A stretch of 64,000 bases of DNA from Chlamydomonas reinhardtii. Taxonomy: Eukaryota > Chlorophyta > Chlorophyceae > Chlamydomonadales > Chlamydomonadaceae. The notes beneath the pieces were generated by a model, which made no database searches, was not told where the DNA came from, and was given only the letters and a program-made list of their open reading frames with translations. Made by a program: the position numbers and the translations under genes. This document shows, in pieces, positions 12,801-22,919 of the stretch (its first letter is position 1; every line of letters begins with the position of its first letter). Location of the stretch: the NCBI RefSeq assembly GCF_000002595.2, contig NC_057015.1, positions 8,301,084 through 8,365,083 on the forward strand, given 5' to 3'.

Positions 12801-13533
12801 AGCTGGCAAAGGTGGAGTGTCGATGAGTGTGGGCGGAAGCGCGTGGCTCCCGCCCACCCACCCATGGCTGCGGTCCCGGGCCTACAGGGCCTCGCGGTAC
12901 CCGCCACGGCCCGCGTCCACGCACCAACACAGCGGCTTGCCCCCTCACTCAATCGTCCCATAGCCTGCTGCCCAGACCTGGCTGCCCGTCGCGGCCTGGT
13001 CGTCGGGACTGAGGGCTGCGCACAAACTGAATGCCGCCGAACGAACCCCAACGCCGCCTCGGTGCAAATGCTGCCCATCAGGGCAAACTGCTGTGCAGCT
13101 AGCATACTTGAACGTGAAACTGCAGCTGCCCGCCGTGAAACCGCTGTCCATGCCCAAGCCCCATCTCGCGCCAAGTCGTCTTAAGCGGCTAGCCAATAGA
13201 GTCCGAAGGCCAATGCACTGCTCCAAAAGCAGGACGCACATGACCAGTCGTCGTTTGCTCCAGCTGCTGGAAAGCCCCACCTTTTATGACGCAGACGCGG
13301 TCCTTGTCTCGGGAAGCCAGCCGAAGGTTGATACCCTCATACACCTCGCCATATTTGCCCTTGCCTAGCTGCTTAATGACCTCATACTGGTCTTGGCTGC
13401 CCCAAGTGACATTCAGGCTGTCGTCGTAATAGGCAGCCGGCTTCTTCAGCAGCGCAGTAGCGTGGTCTCTAGCAACAAGCCTTAGGCCGTCCTTGCGCCG
13501 GTTCGACTTGGGATAGCGTTTAGGAGGCGCCAT
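9844..13533 (-). CDS. Casein kinase 2 catalytic (alpha) subunit
   Basis: Eight exons: 13533..13281, 12644..12475, 12180..12092, 11819..11663, 11353..11243, 11007..10913, 10594..10462, 10215..9844; 1380 nt, 459 residues, all phases fit. Acidophilic Ser/Thr kinase of nucleus, cytosol and cilia. Visible: Gly loop GKGKYGEV, catalytic Lys in [20 protein letters not shown], the CK2-specific DWG ([10 protein letters not shown]) in place of [18 protein letters not shown] activation segment, and HGYFDPV at the end of the fold. The Lys-rich cluster typical of CK2 alpha (KKKKIK) is KEHRLR here. After the kinase comes a ~118-residue tail with six Gln and long Gly/Ser runs, absent from animal CK2 alpha1. 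Either a divergent paralog or the lineage form; kinase identity is firm. Confidence 0.94.
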
Positions 13534-16490
13534 TTTAGAGACCAGTGCACACTAAGGCTATAGGCTTTCCCTACGTCATAATGCTGCAACCTAAGTGTTG
13601 AGCTTAGACTGAAACAATGGACCACTGCAAACGCTGCCCGGCAAGTCAAAGCCTACCGTGCTGCATCGTGCCCATCGCCCCCGCGAGCCCTGACCCTCCC
13701 CCCGGCCCCAACTAATTCGATGTAAATGTTTACATAGTCGCACATCCTCTCCACTTCACAGACAGGGAACGTCGCACCTTTTACCGTCCCGCATTTAGTA
13801 CGTCTGGTCGGGGCGCCACACCGACACAGCGCAGTCAGAGCCAATGGAGCCACCTCCAGATGTGCCGTTCTTAGCTCGGAATGTGCCATATTTGGCCCAC
13901 TTTTGGCCCAGACCGCTGCAGGGCTTCCTAGGCGCCCACGCTTGCCTAAATATTGATGTAAACATTATATAAGATTATTCCAGGGGTTGGGGGTCAAAAG
14001 GGCGCGGTGGGCGAGTGGATTCTGGGGGCCGGGTTTTGGGGGGAAAACTGAGGGGCGACCCCAAATTGGCCCACCGGGCCGCGAGACGTTTTGGTCATCC
14101 CTGCCGGCTATTTGCCGATTTCGATACCCTATAGATGTCATGTGAGGACTGTTGCAACCGTCCGGGCAGGATTGAGAGTGCTCTGGGTGCACATCGCTCC
14201 TTAAATGCTCAACATGTTGTTTTGTTTGTCGTCTGCAGGCGCATTCTGGCGTGCGCTAGTCATTCAAGGACAAACATCAACAGATACTATATGCGCAGAC
14301 CAGTTAGCCTGCAGTCCGTCTGCTCCACACGCCATATCTCGCATAGGCGGTGTTTTGTTCCTAGATTTTATGCCGTCGAGTTATCTGCACACTTAGACGT
14401 AAGCTAGATAGCTTCGAGCCGAATTGGCGGGGTCCTAGCAAGCGCGACATTTGACATTTTGACTTCGGTTCTCGCTAACATTCATGTCCAGAAACTGTTC
14501 AGAGACCTTTATGTATGTCACATGATGCCATTTCGATGCTATAGGGGCCTGTACTCATGCAGTCCCCAGGCACTCGCCGGAGTGGCATCCGCCGCACCGA
14601 GCCCGGCAGGGCCAGCCCTTGTTTGCCCATTCAAGCTCGCAAAGCTATCACTTACACGTAAGGGATAATATATATGCAGAGAATGGGGCGGTCGGGGAGG
14701 CTTTCGAGGACCAGGGCGTGGGCTCTGGCGAGTGGGCCAAATAATCGGGCGGGCGCGCAGGGTCGGTTTTGGGGACTGGTCGGGAATCGACCTCTTACAG
14801 GCCCCCCAGTGCTTATATATTCCTAATATAATACAAGTGTGCAATATTAATTCAGGCAGGCTCTGAATCCGTGCGGGCCAGCCGCACGGGCAAGTGGGCC
14901 AAATTGGGGTAGGCTGGCAATTAGGCACATTCCGAGCTAGCACCGCGGACACATCAGCAAAGTGCCCCGAATCTCTGTTGCAACCACACCACCGTGGCAC
15001 CGTGTTTCAGCAAAAGTGGGGTCGAGCAGCAGCCCTGAGGGACTCTCGGGCCGTTAAGCACGCAAGTGCCTTTGGTGCCCTCGCCTTTGGCATGGCTTTC
15101 AAGCTCCAGGCCCGACGAGTGCCGTCGCCTGCCTGTTCCAATGATCCAATCTGTTAACCTGACACTGCCTGGCGCGAGTCACGCGAGACATGGGAGACCG
15201 GAGTACGGGTGATCAGGGAGAGGATATAGGTCGCGTCTGAGAGCGGCTAGAGCCGTCTCTCATTCCGGTCCTAGGCGAGATAGTCTAGACCGTTCAATGT
15301 GAGGGACCCGTCCTAGTGGACGTTTAAACTCTTGGCAACATGTGAGCCCGAACGTGATCGGCTTGCGCCACCCTCTCGCTCGCTACGCATGCGCTCCCGG
15401 CCGCCTACGCCATAGCCAACACGGCCAGGGGTGAACACGGCCATTGCAGAGGCCGACAGATCTGCAAACAAGTCGGCGTCAGGCACACGAAGTGTTCAGT
15501 GTCCTATCATAGGGCGCGACACTCGCGGTTACAAAGGCTGCACACGTGCGTACGCCCGCAGCGCGCCTCTTGCTCCGTCTTGGCGTCTGTGCCGATGTGC
15601 ACCCTTCGGTTATCATCGCCTTCCTCTCCAACACCCAGTGCTGCATTCCACCACACAAATTGTCCTATGCCCCCCTGCGCGGCCAGAATGCGTTGGGATA
15701 GACTGCTTACGCACTCCGCCGGCATCGGCAGCAATGTCTTTGAGACAAACTCTGACCTCTCCCGCAGGCCGCAAAGGTAGCTGCCTACGACCGATACAAT
15801 ATCTATCCTCGTCATTCTCAAGTCCAGTAGCAGGCCTGCCTGGAGTCTGCCATAAACATACAACCCTAAACCCCGCGCAATTCCTCACCCAGCAGTCTTA
15901 TCGCTACCCCAACTCCCCACAGCATGCATCAAAACACTAACGCTATCTGGTGACCAGCTGCCTCCCCAATACCTGGTACCGTCGTAAAGGAAAGCTATGC
16001 CAGCCATGCACTAGCGCGATGGTAGTCCTGCCCGTAAAGGCCTTGCAGGTGCCAGCGCACGGTTTGTCACGCGCAGTAGCCTGGATTTCAGGCGCCTTTT
16101 GAGGCCCCAATGCCCATCCCGTAGGTAGTGCAACGTCGACAACGCGCCAGCATATCCCCTTCCCCAATCGACACGTACGTGCCAGGAACCCTTCGCCAGG
16201 CTATCAGTGCTGGCAGCTGTCTGTTCAAACAGCCGGCTCGGCTGCTGCTTCGTCATTCACATGGCAGCGGCAGTGTGCAGCCAGCAGGCCGTCCTCCACT
16301 CAACAACACAGCCCCGCAATGAGCCCATGCGATTGCGTGCTTAGAAGTCGAACCTGCATGGGATAGGCAGGACGCGTTGACCAGTCATACGTGCAAATCA
16401 TACGTGTGTACTCAGCTGGTCTGCTCCTGCCCAACGCTCGATCCCAGCACTTTGACCCAGCCTGCTCACACGCAGCCATTCATCCGATGC
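13534..16490. other. 3 kb spacer between two kinase genes
   Basis: Contains the CK2 alpha promoter (right of 13533) and the CK1 3' UTR (left of 16491; candidate minus-strand signal at 15529). Only short, unconserved ORFs. Parts of 13700-14900 are AT-rich and carry a recurring GTGGGCCAAAT-like motif on both strands (see findings). An imperfect hairpin lies near 15240-15263 (GAGAGCGGCT and AGCCGTCTCTC). No RNA gene recognised. Confidence 0.5.
15529..15533 (-). terminator. Candidate poly(A) signal of CK1 gene
   Basis: TGTAA on the minus strand, ~960 bp after the CK1 stop; it is the first minus-strand copy I found downstream. Confidence 0.4.
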
Positions 16491-18719
16491 TCACCGGCCG
16501 CCGTAGGCGGGGTCCGCCGCCTCCTCGCCCTCGCCGGCCGCCGGCTCCGGCACCCGTGGCACGGCCGGCCGCGGCACCGTCCCGCTCTGCTGGTGCTTGA
16601 GGATGGTCCAGTCGAACACGTAGTCCCACTGGTAGCCTGCGCAACATAAGGAAGCACGTGTCAGCACACGTATCGGTGCTCCTTGAAAGGAGGTCTCAAC
16701 GATCCCGCACCAACGGAGTTCCCCACCACCTCGCGAGGCCCTAGCGCCCCATCGACGCGACCAATGCCCGGCTCCCCAGCCGACTCACCCTCGCGGGCGA
16801 ACAGGTCGCGGAACATCTTCCGCAGGTAGGAGTAGTCCGGCTTGTCGTCGAAGCGCAGCGACCGGCAGTACTGGAAGTATGTCACGAACTCCATCGGGTA
16901 GCCCTTGCACAGCACCTGCAAATGCAACACAACCCCAATGTTATATTGCGTGACCTGTGGTTGAAACGAACACCCCACCTAGCCATGCTCCCCACGCGCT
17001 AACGTGCACGCCACACCAGGAAAACCCGCAACAATCCTTCACCATTCCCTGGCCATCCCGCTGATGAATGCTGGCTTCCGATTGCCCTGTGTGCCCACCT
17101 CGATGGGCGTCGACATCTTCTTTTCGCTGATCTTCTCGTACTTCTGCCGCTTCGTCGTGGCTTTGAGGCCCTGCCACGGCAACGAGCCGCGCAGGAAGTA
17201 CATCATCACATAGCCGAGCGACTCCATGTCGTCGCGGCGGCTCTGCTCGATGCCCAGGTGGGTGTTGATGGAGGCGTAGCGGGCCGTGCCCGTCAGGTTC
17301 TTGTTCTCCCGGTAGGGAATGTGGATGTGGGTTTTGGGGTCCCGGTACTTCTTCGCCAGACCGAAGTCAATAATGTGCACCTGGTTCGCCTTCTTGCCCA
17401 GGCCCATCAAGAAGTTATCAGGCTGCGATAATGCAGGCAGGCGAGGGGGGCGAGGTGAGGGTGCTGCGGGACTCTGCTGCGGGCGTTGCGTGCCCTCTTT
17501 ACTCCATCCTTACATCATGATATACCATGCATCCCGGGCAGGACCTTCCCTTCCACGTGGGTTTGACGTCCCCGTGCCCGCCTGGGCCGCAGCGCAGGTG
17601 CGCTGATGCCCCGTGCCTGCCCCTCTCAATTCATGCCCCGTGGTCGTCCTCCGCAACATGCCTTTGCACGACCTCCCTCCCGCCGATGCTGAATTTGCGT
17701 GTGCTTCACTGGCGGGCACATAGACACCGCGGCGGCAGCACGCCACGCCACAACCTGATCCCCGCCGCGCTCCAACTATGCCTCCAGTGCACGAAGCACA
17801 ACCCAAACTAGACCGGATGCTGTTCAACCTACCTTGATATCTCTGTGGATGAAGCTGCGCGAGTGCACAAACTCCACTCGTGATAACTGCGAGAGCGAGC
17901 GAGAGAAAGGGTCAGTCGATGTCATATCCCGGAATGCTTCAGTCAGCCGCAGGTACCATGTTGCAGATGATCAAGCTGCACAATTTATGAGCCCCGAACG
18001 CAGCTGCGCCCGCATAGTGGTGTGGCAGTGCTCACCAGCTGGTCCGCGAGCATGAGCACCGTCTTGAGACTGAATTTTCTGTTGCAGAAGTTGAACAGGT
18101 CCTCCAAGCTGGGGCCCAGTAGATCGATGACCATGACGTTGTAGTCGCCCTCCACGCCATACCACCTCACGTTGGGGATGCCGACTGCGCGCCATGCCAA
18201 AGAGTCAGTTCGGAGGAGCCCCGGGGGCCCGCTAGCACAAATTTCACCCACCTCCGCCCTGCAGAATCTTGTACAGCTTCGACTCGTACAGCAGCTGCGC
18301 GTGCCGCGTCTTGACCGACTCCTGCAAGTCGCAGGCATGCGTCAGAAGCAGACCAACGCGCCTGCTCAGCCTGTCCACCCACCAGCTTGATGGCCACCTC
18401 CTCGCCGGTCTGGATGTTCGTTCCAAGGTAGATATCACCGAAGCTGCCACCGCCAATCTTGCGCCCAAGCCGATAGCTGTTCCAAGACACAGGGGGAAGA
18501 AAAACGGAGACGTCATGGGAGCGCTCAGGACCGCCCCAGGGCGCCACGGTATTCGCAGGGGCCCCACTATCAGTCAAGCAGCGAAACCAGGGGCCCCTCG
18601 AAACCCGGCAAGGCGCTGCGAACCTCGCCGCAAGATGGCCTGGCCGAGTCTTGCCCCAGAGCGCTCAGAGCACCCGTCCAGCCTTCCTACCGGCCAGCAA
18701 TCCGAATGTCCAACGCCAT
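16491..18719 (-). CDS. Casein kinase 1
   Basis: Eight exons: 18719..18691, 18476..18383, 18321..18252, 18184..18036, 17886..17833, 17422..17099, 16915..16789, 16636..16491; 993 nt, 330 residues. The protein starts [20 protein letters not shown]. Monomeric Ser/Thr kinase of the CK1 family that acts on acidic or primed sites and is known in algal cilia. Visible: [11 protein letters not shown] loop, [28 protein letters not shown]1-specific replacement of APE ([12 protein letters not shown]), MSTPIEVLCKGYP and [22 protein letters not shown]. The tail after the kinase is short (~40 residues, Pro/Ala/Glu), unlike the long regulatory tails of animal CK1 delta/epsilon. A 29-nt first coding exon is typical of compact CK1 genes. 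Very well supported. Confidence 0.97.
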
Positions 18720-19182
18720 GGCGCCTCGCTGCTGCTAGCTCCTCAGCTGCTCCTCCTCGTTGCCGGCGGAGAACTCGCTCCCGGCTCTCAGCCCCCGCGA
18801 AGCACGTAACTGTGCGCGCGCTCAAGCGTGCGCTTACCAGTTCGCGTCCATGCAACGTATCAGGTTCGGTCTCTAGGTGCTTCTCAGTCCCAAAGGCCGC
18901 TAATGACTTTACCCGCGGCCCCCTATGAGCAGTGCTTCTACTAGGTTGTATATGTCCGGTTTTTAAGCGAGGCTCTAGTGAACTAGTGTGTGTCCCAGTG
19001 GGAGGGCTGCTGCTTCAGAACTTCGGGGGCTGCGGCATCGGGGGCTGCATCGGGGGCCGTTTTGTCCTCGAGCACCCGGACGTATGAATTAATATTTTGC
19101 GTCTGCTTCATCCATCGCCAGACTTACCGCTATCCTTTTAATCGCTGCCGCGTGGGCTCTAGACAAAAACAGACACATCAGA
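18720..19182. promoter_or_regulatory. Bidirectional promoter, CK1 / PNO1
   Basis: 463 bp between divergent start codons. Its middle (about 18930-18980) is AT-richer (TTGTATATGTCC). It should drive both the kinase and the ribosome-assembly gene. Confidence 0.5.
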
Positions 19183-21281
19183 ATGCCAAAGGCGGACCGC
19201 AATGCGCGGAACCAGCCGCTTAAAGAAGTAGGGCCTATGGCTATGGATGCGGATGACGCCGGGCCGCTTCCCGACAAGCCCAAGTTCGCGCCGCTGGCGC
19301 CTGGCGACAAGGGGGCTGGCGGCGAAGCCAAAGTGGAGTTTCGTCGTGTGCCGGTGCCCCAACATCGCATGACGCCATTAAAAACTGCGTGGATGGAGCT
19401 ATACAAGCCTATCACCGAGAACCTGAAGCTGGACATGCGGATGAACCTAAAGACAAAGAAGGTGTGCAGTCGCAACCACGTGCCGGGAGGTGGCAAGGGT
19501 CGCGAGCGCTTGGAATCCCGCCGTCAACGCCAATGGTGTTATGCCTGCAGGTGGAGCTCAAGTCCACGCCGCAGACGACGGCCTCGGACGCGCTGCAGAA
19601 GGCAGCCGACTTTGTGCACGCATACCTGCTAGGTGAGCGCGTCCCCGCGCCGCTGCTGCGCGCGTGCGGCTTCCTTGCCGGGTACAGTGCGTATACGTCC
19701 CAGGCGCGCTGGGTTACAAGCGGCGCGATGGAGGGTGCTCCGAGGGAGCGAGACACAGGACCGGGTGCCTGCCAAAACCCTAGCAGCGCGCAGCGACTCC
19801 AGCCGCACCGCCCTCGCTGGCCGGGTTCCTCGCCGTGCGCGCACACACCCGGGCCACCCGCAACATGGCATGCAGGCATGCACGTCGCCCCATCCCCGCA
19901 CGCGCGCACCCCGCGGCCCGCTGACTCCCTGCGCTCCTGCTGCCCTGCTGCACAGGCTTTGAGATCCGGGACGCCGTGGCGCTGCTCCGACTGGACGACC
20001 TGTATGTGGAGTGCTTTGAGATCAAGGACGTCAAGGTGCGGGGGGGGTGCGCGAGATTGTCGCTTTTCAGTCCAAAATAGAAAGGAAGGAGATGCAGAAC
20101 CTGGAACCAGGCCACAGCGCGCGGATGGGGTGGGGCCGGGGGCGGGACGCGTGCGCACGGCTGGCGCCGGTGGCCTGATGGGCATTGGTAGTGGTGGGGG
20201 CACGCTGATGCAGAGGCGGCGGCCGGGTTGCTGCCGGCTAGCACAAGCTCGCGTCTGGGCGCAAAGGCGGGTGTGGCAGGGGCGGGGCTCGGATGCTGCG
20301 CCTGACGCCGGGTGTACTCTCGAGGTCCTTTGTTATCTAATGTCAAGTGTCCCCCCATCACCCAACGCGCAGACGCTCCGCGGCGAGCACCTCTCGCGCT
20401 GCATTGGCCGCCTCGCCGGCAAGGTGAGGGCCGTTGCTGAGCCATGGGTCGGTGGGATGCGGGCAGCGGGCAGGGGGAGCGGGCAGGGACGCGGCAGCTC
20501 AGCAGCAGGGTGCATGAACCAGAGGGTGGCAACGCAAGGCCCACTGCGGGAGCCGATGCCGCTGGAAAAAAAGACGGGGGCAGGCGCCTCTCGGGGGGTG
20601 GAGGGTGGCGGTGACACAGGCAGCAGGTTCAGCACTGGGAAGGGAGGGGGTAGCAGCGAGCCACAGAGGTTGAACGGACATGCCGTGTGCAAGAGTGGGT
20701 GGCGGATACGGCGAGGCGCCGCCGCCGCCGCGGCTGCCGCCGCCGCGGCTGGAGATGGTGCTAGTTGCGAGCGCAGTGGTCCGGCAAGGAGGGGCGCCCG
20801 CCGTGCGCTGCCAGCGGGTGTCGGAGCAGCGCTGTCTCTCACGTGCAGTCGCCTGTGCGGTCGGGCGGAGGCCACATCGTTCGGAGGCCACAGCAGCGAC
20901 ACTGGAAGCAGCACGCGGTGCTGCGAGCAAACCCAGCGGGGTGGAACCCGGTGGGGGCACCAGCAACCGTCCAACCACCTCACCTTTAATCCTGGGTAGC
21001 ATGCTAGCCGCACACGCCCACACTCACGCCCACACTCACCGCGCCACCCCGGCCGCTCCATCACGCCCACCGCCGCCCCACAGGACGGCAAGACCAAGTT
21101 CACGATCGAGAACGCCACCCGCACACGTATCGTGCTGGCAGACACGCGCATCCACATCCTGGGCTCCTTCCAGAACATCCGCGTGGCGCGCGACGCGCTG
21201 TGCGCGCTCATCCTGGGCTCGCCCGCCTCCAAGGTCTACTCCAAGCTGCGCTCCAGCTGCTCGCGCCTCAACGACAGCTAG
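19183..21281 (+). CDS. PNO1: PNO1/DIM2 KH-domain ribosome assembly factor
   Basis: Exons 19183..19461, 19551..19632, 19956..20035, 20373..20423, 21084..21281; 690 nt, 229 residues. Partner of NOB1: binds the 3' end of pre-18S rRNA in 90S and pre-40S particles, recruits NOB1 and licenses dimethylation and site D cleavage; nucleolus to cytosol. Family blocks visible: ALQKAADFVHAYLLGFEI, RLDDLYVECFEIKDVK, TLRGEHLSRCIGRLAGKDG, TKFTIENATRTRIVLADTRI, HILGSFQNIRVARDAL, LILGSPASKVYSKL. The C-terminal KH-like fold carries GRLAGKDGKT. The N-terminal ~60 residues are the usual variable acidic and Pro-rich leader. Length is close to the family norm. The last intron (660 bp) contains a short CACTCACGCCCA tandem repeat. 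Confidence 0.95.
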
Positions 21282-21599
21282 AGCGGCGGCGGGGGCTGCG
21301 GGGCAGGAGGAGCCACGGGGAGGAGGAGCAGGGCAGGGGAAGGAGGGTTTCGGGTGGATCGGGGCTGGAGAGGGCCGCTGTGGCGCTGGTGCAGGTGGTT
21401 GGTGGAGAGCCGTGGGACAGCGGCCGGGCGGCGGCCGGGCAGGGCGGGGAACCCGCACCAGCACCGCAAGAAGCGCTAGCACAAGCATTGATGTTGGCAG
21501 CTTGGCATTCGCTCTGGCGCTTGGCGCTGGTTCTGGGCCTGGCGCTGGCGCAGCAGCCCGATCGCTGAAGCTCTGCCGGCGCGCAGCGGTGTTGCGCTG

Positions 21600-21642
21600 G
21601 CAGACCTGGCAGACCTGGCAGACCTGGCAGACCTGGCAGGAG
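21600..21642 (+). repeat. 9-bp tandem repeat (CAGACCTGG)
   Basis: Near-perfect head-to-tail copies of CAGACCTGG in the PNO1 3' UTR. Confidence 0.85.
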
Positions 21643-22509
21643 GGCAGCCCTGGCAGGAGGGCGAGGCAGGCGCCGTGACGGCCGCAGCGGTTGGGGCCGG
21701 TGCAACGCCGGTTGAGGCCGGTGCGCGGGCGGAGGGCGGGAGGGTGGGGTAGGCTGGTCAAGTCAGGTGACCAAGATAAGTGGGGGAATGTGTGGGGGGG
21801 GGCCAGGTCCAACCGACTGCGTTGAGTGTGGGTGGGTGCTTGAGGCGGGCACTGGGCTGCCGTAGGCCGCAGGGTGGTTGGTGGCGGTTGACAACTGCGG
21901 CAAACGCTAGCGCTAATGCGCGCCAGGTGCAATTTCTCGAATCACGGCGAGTGAGTGAGAGACGATGTATGGCATTGCCGTTAGGCTGACTGACAACGTG
22001 CGTGCATGCGCAGACGAGAACGGAGTGGGTAGAGGGCGCGCGCCATGGCTTACCGCGGACTGATGGTGACCAGCCACCCCGCACACCTGTCTTCTGCGTT
22101 TGGTGTGCGCGGGACAGGGAGCTTGCTGTTGCGGGCGTGTGTGTTGTCGGGGCTGGTTGCATGTTCTGCCGCCTGAGAACGTCTCTGGGGACGGACGCAG
22201 CGGTGGCAGGCGCATGTCGCTTGTGTCAAGGTGTGTTATCATAGCTATTGTTTGCTTTCGCAGGATAGATGCTGACTCTAGACCATGTACCATATACGTA
22301 ACCAGACCGTAGCAACATAAGGTAGGCTTAGCGGCGAGCAGGCCAGACAGTGGGTATGACGTGTGTGTTGGTGGTGTGCGAGTTTTCAGACAAAGACGAG
22401 AATGCATGGACGAGACGCAGGGGCTGAAGCATTGTGGGCAATACTGGGGGAGAATGCGCAAGGAATGTGCAGCTTCTGTGCCCGGGTTGAGCTGGGGTGG
22501 GGGCTGTGC

Positions 22510-22514
22510 TGTAA
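22510..22514 (+). terminator. Candidate poly(A) signal of PNO1
   Basis: TGTAA, the first plus-strand copy found after the PNO1 stop; implies a ~1.2 kb 3' UTR. Confidence 0.4.
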
Positions 22515-22919
22515 CTTGAGGACTTGGACGGGGCAGCGGTTCAGAATACAATGAACCGCGATCTGTGCGTGACCGAAAAATATATGTCCCATGACACTGG
22601 GGATTTGAGTGCAGTGTGGGCAGTGACTTGCATGGAGAGAGATGCATGGTGCGAGCGGACTGGACCGGCGTTCAAAGTGCGTGCCGAACGGTGCCGATGG
22701 TCTCGGAACCGCCGGGACGCGTCATCAGCGACCAGGAAAACCCGAGAAACGTTTGAGCTCTTGCAATCGAACGCCATACCTTTACATGGTGAAAGCGAGC
22801 AGTGCCAACGGGACGCCGCTACAGTCGAAACTCCACACTCGGAAGGCCTGCGACACTCGCTTCTTCGTCGAAAACCTGCATTCAGCCGCCACGGGCGCTG
22901 TAGATATCTACAAATTAAC

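Larger units (their letters stand above)
21282..22919. other. PNO1 3' UTR and downstream promoter
   Basis: Holds the 3' UTR of PNO1 and the promoter of the gene starting at 22920. A five-copy 9-bp tandem repeat (CAGACCTGG) lies at about 21600-21640. No other gene seen. Confidence 0.45.

Noticed and set aside
14539-15000. 153-residue minus ORF in the kinase spacer
   Set aside because: No family resemblance, no exon structure, and it overlaps repeat-like AT-rich DNA.
15235-15265. Hairpin as a small RNA gene
   Set aside because: Short imperfect stem without further structure.
19389-20999. 536-residue plus ORF across PNO1 introns
   Set aside because: Crosses clear GT-AG introns of PNO1 and is not protein-like outside the real exons.
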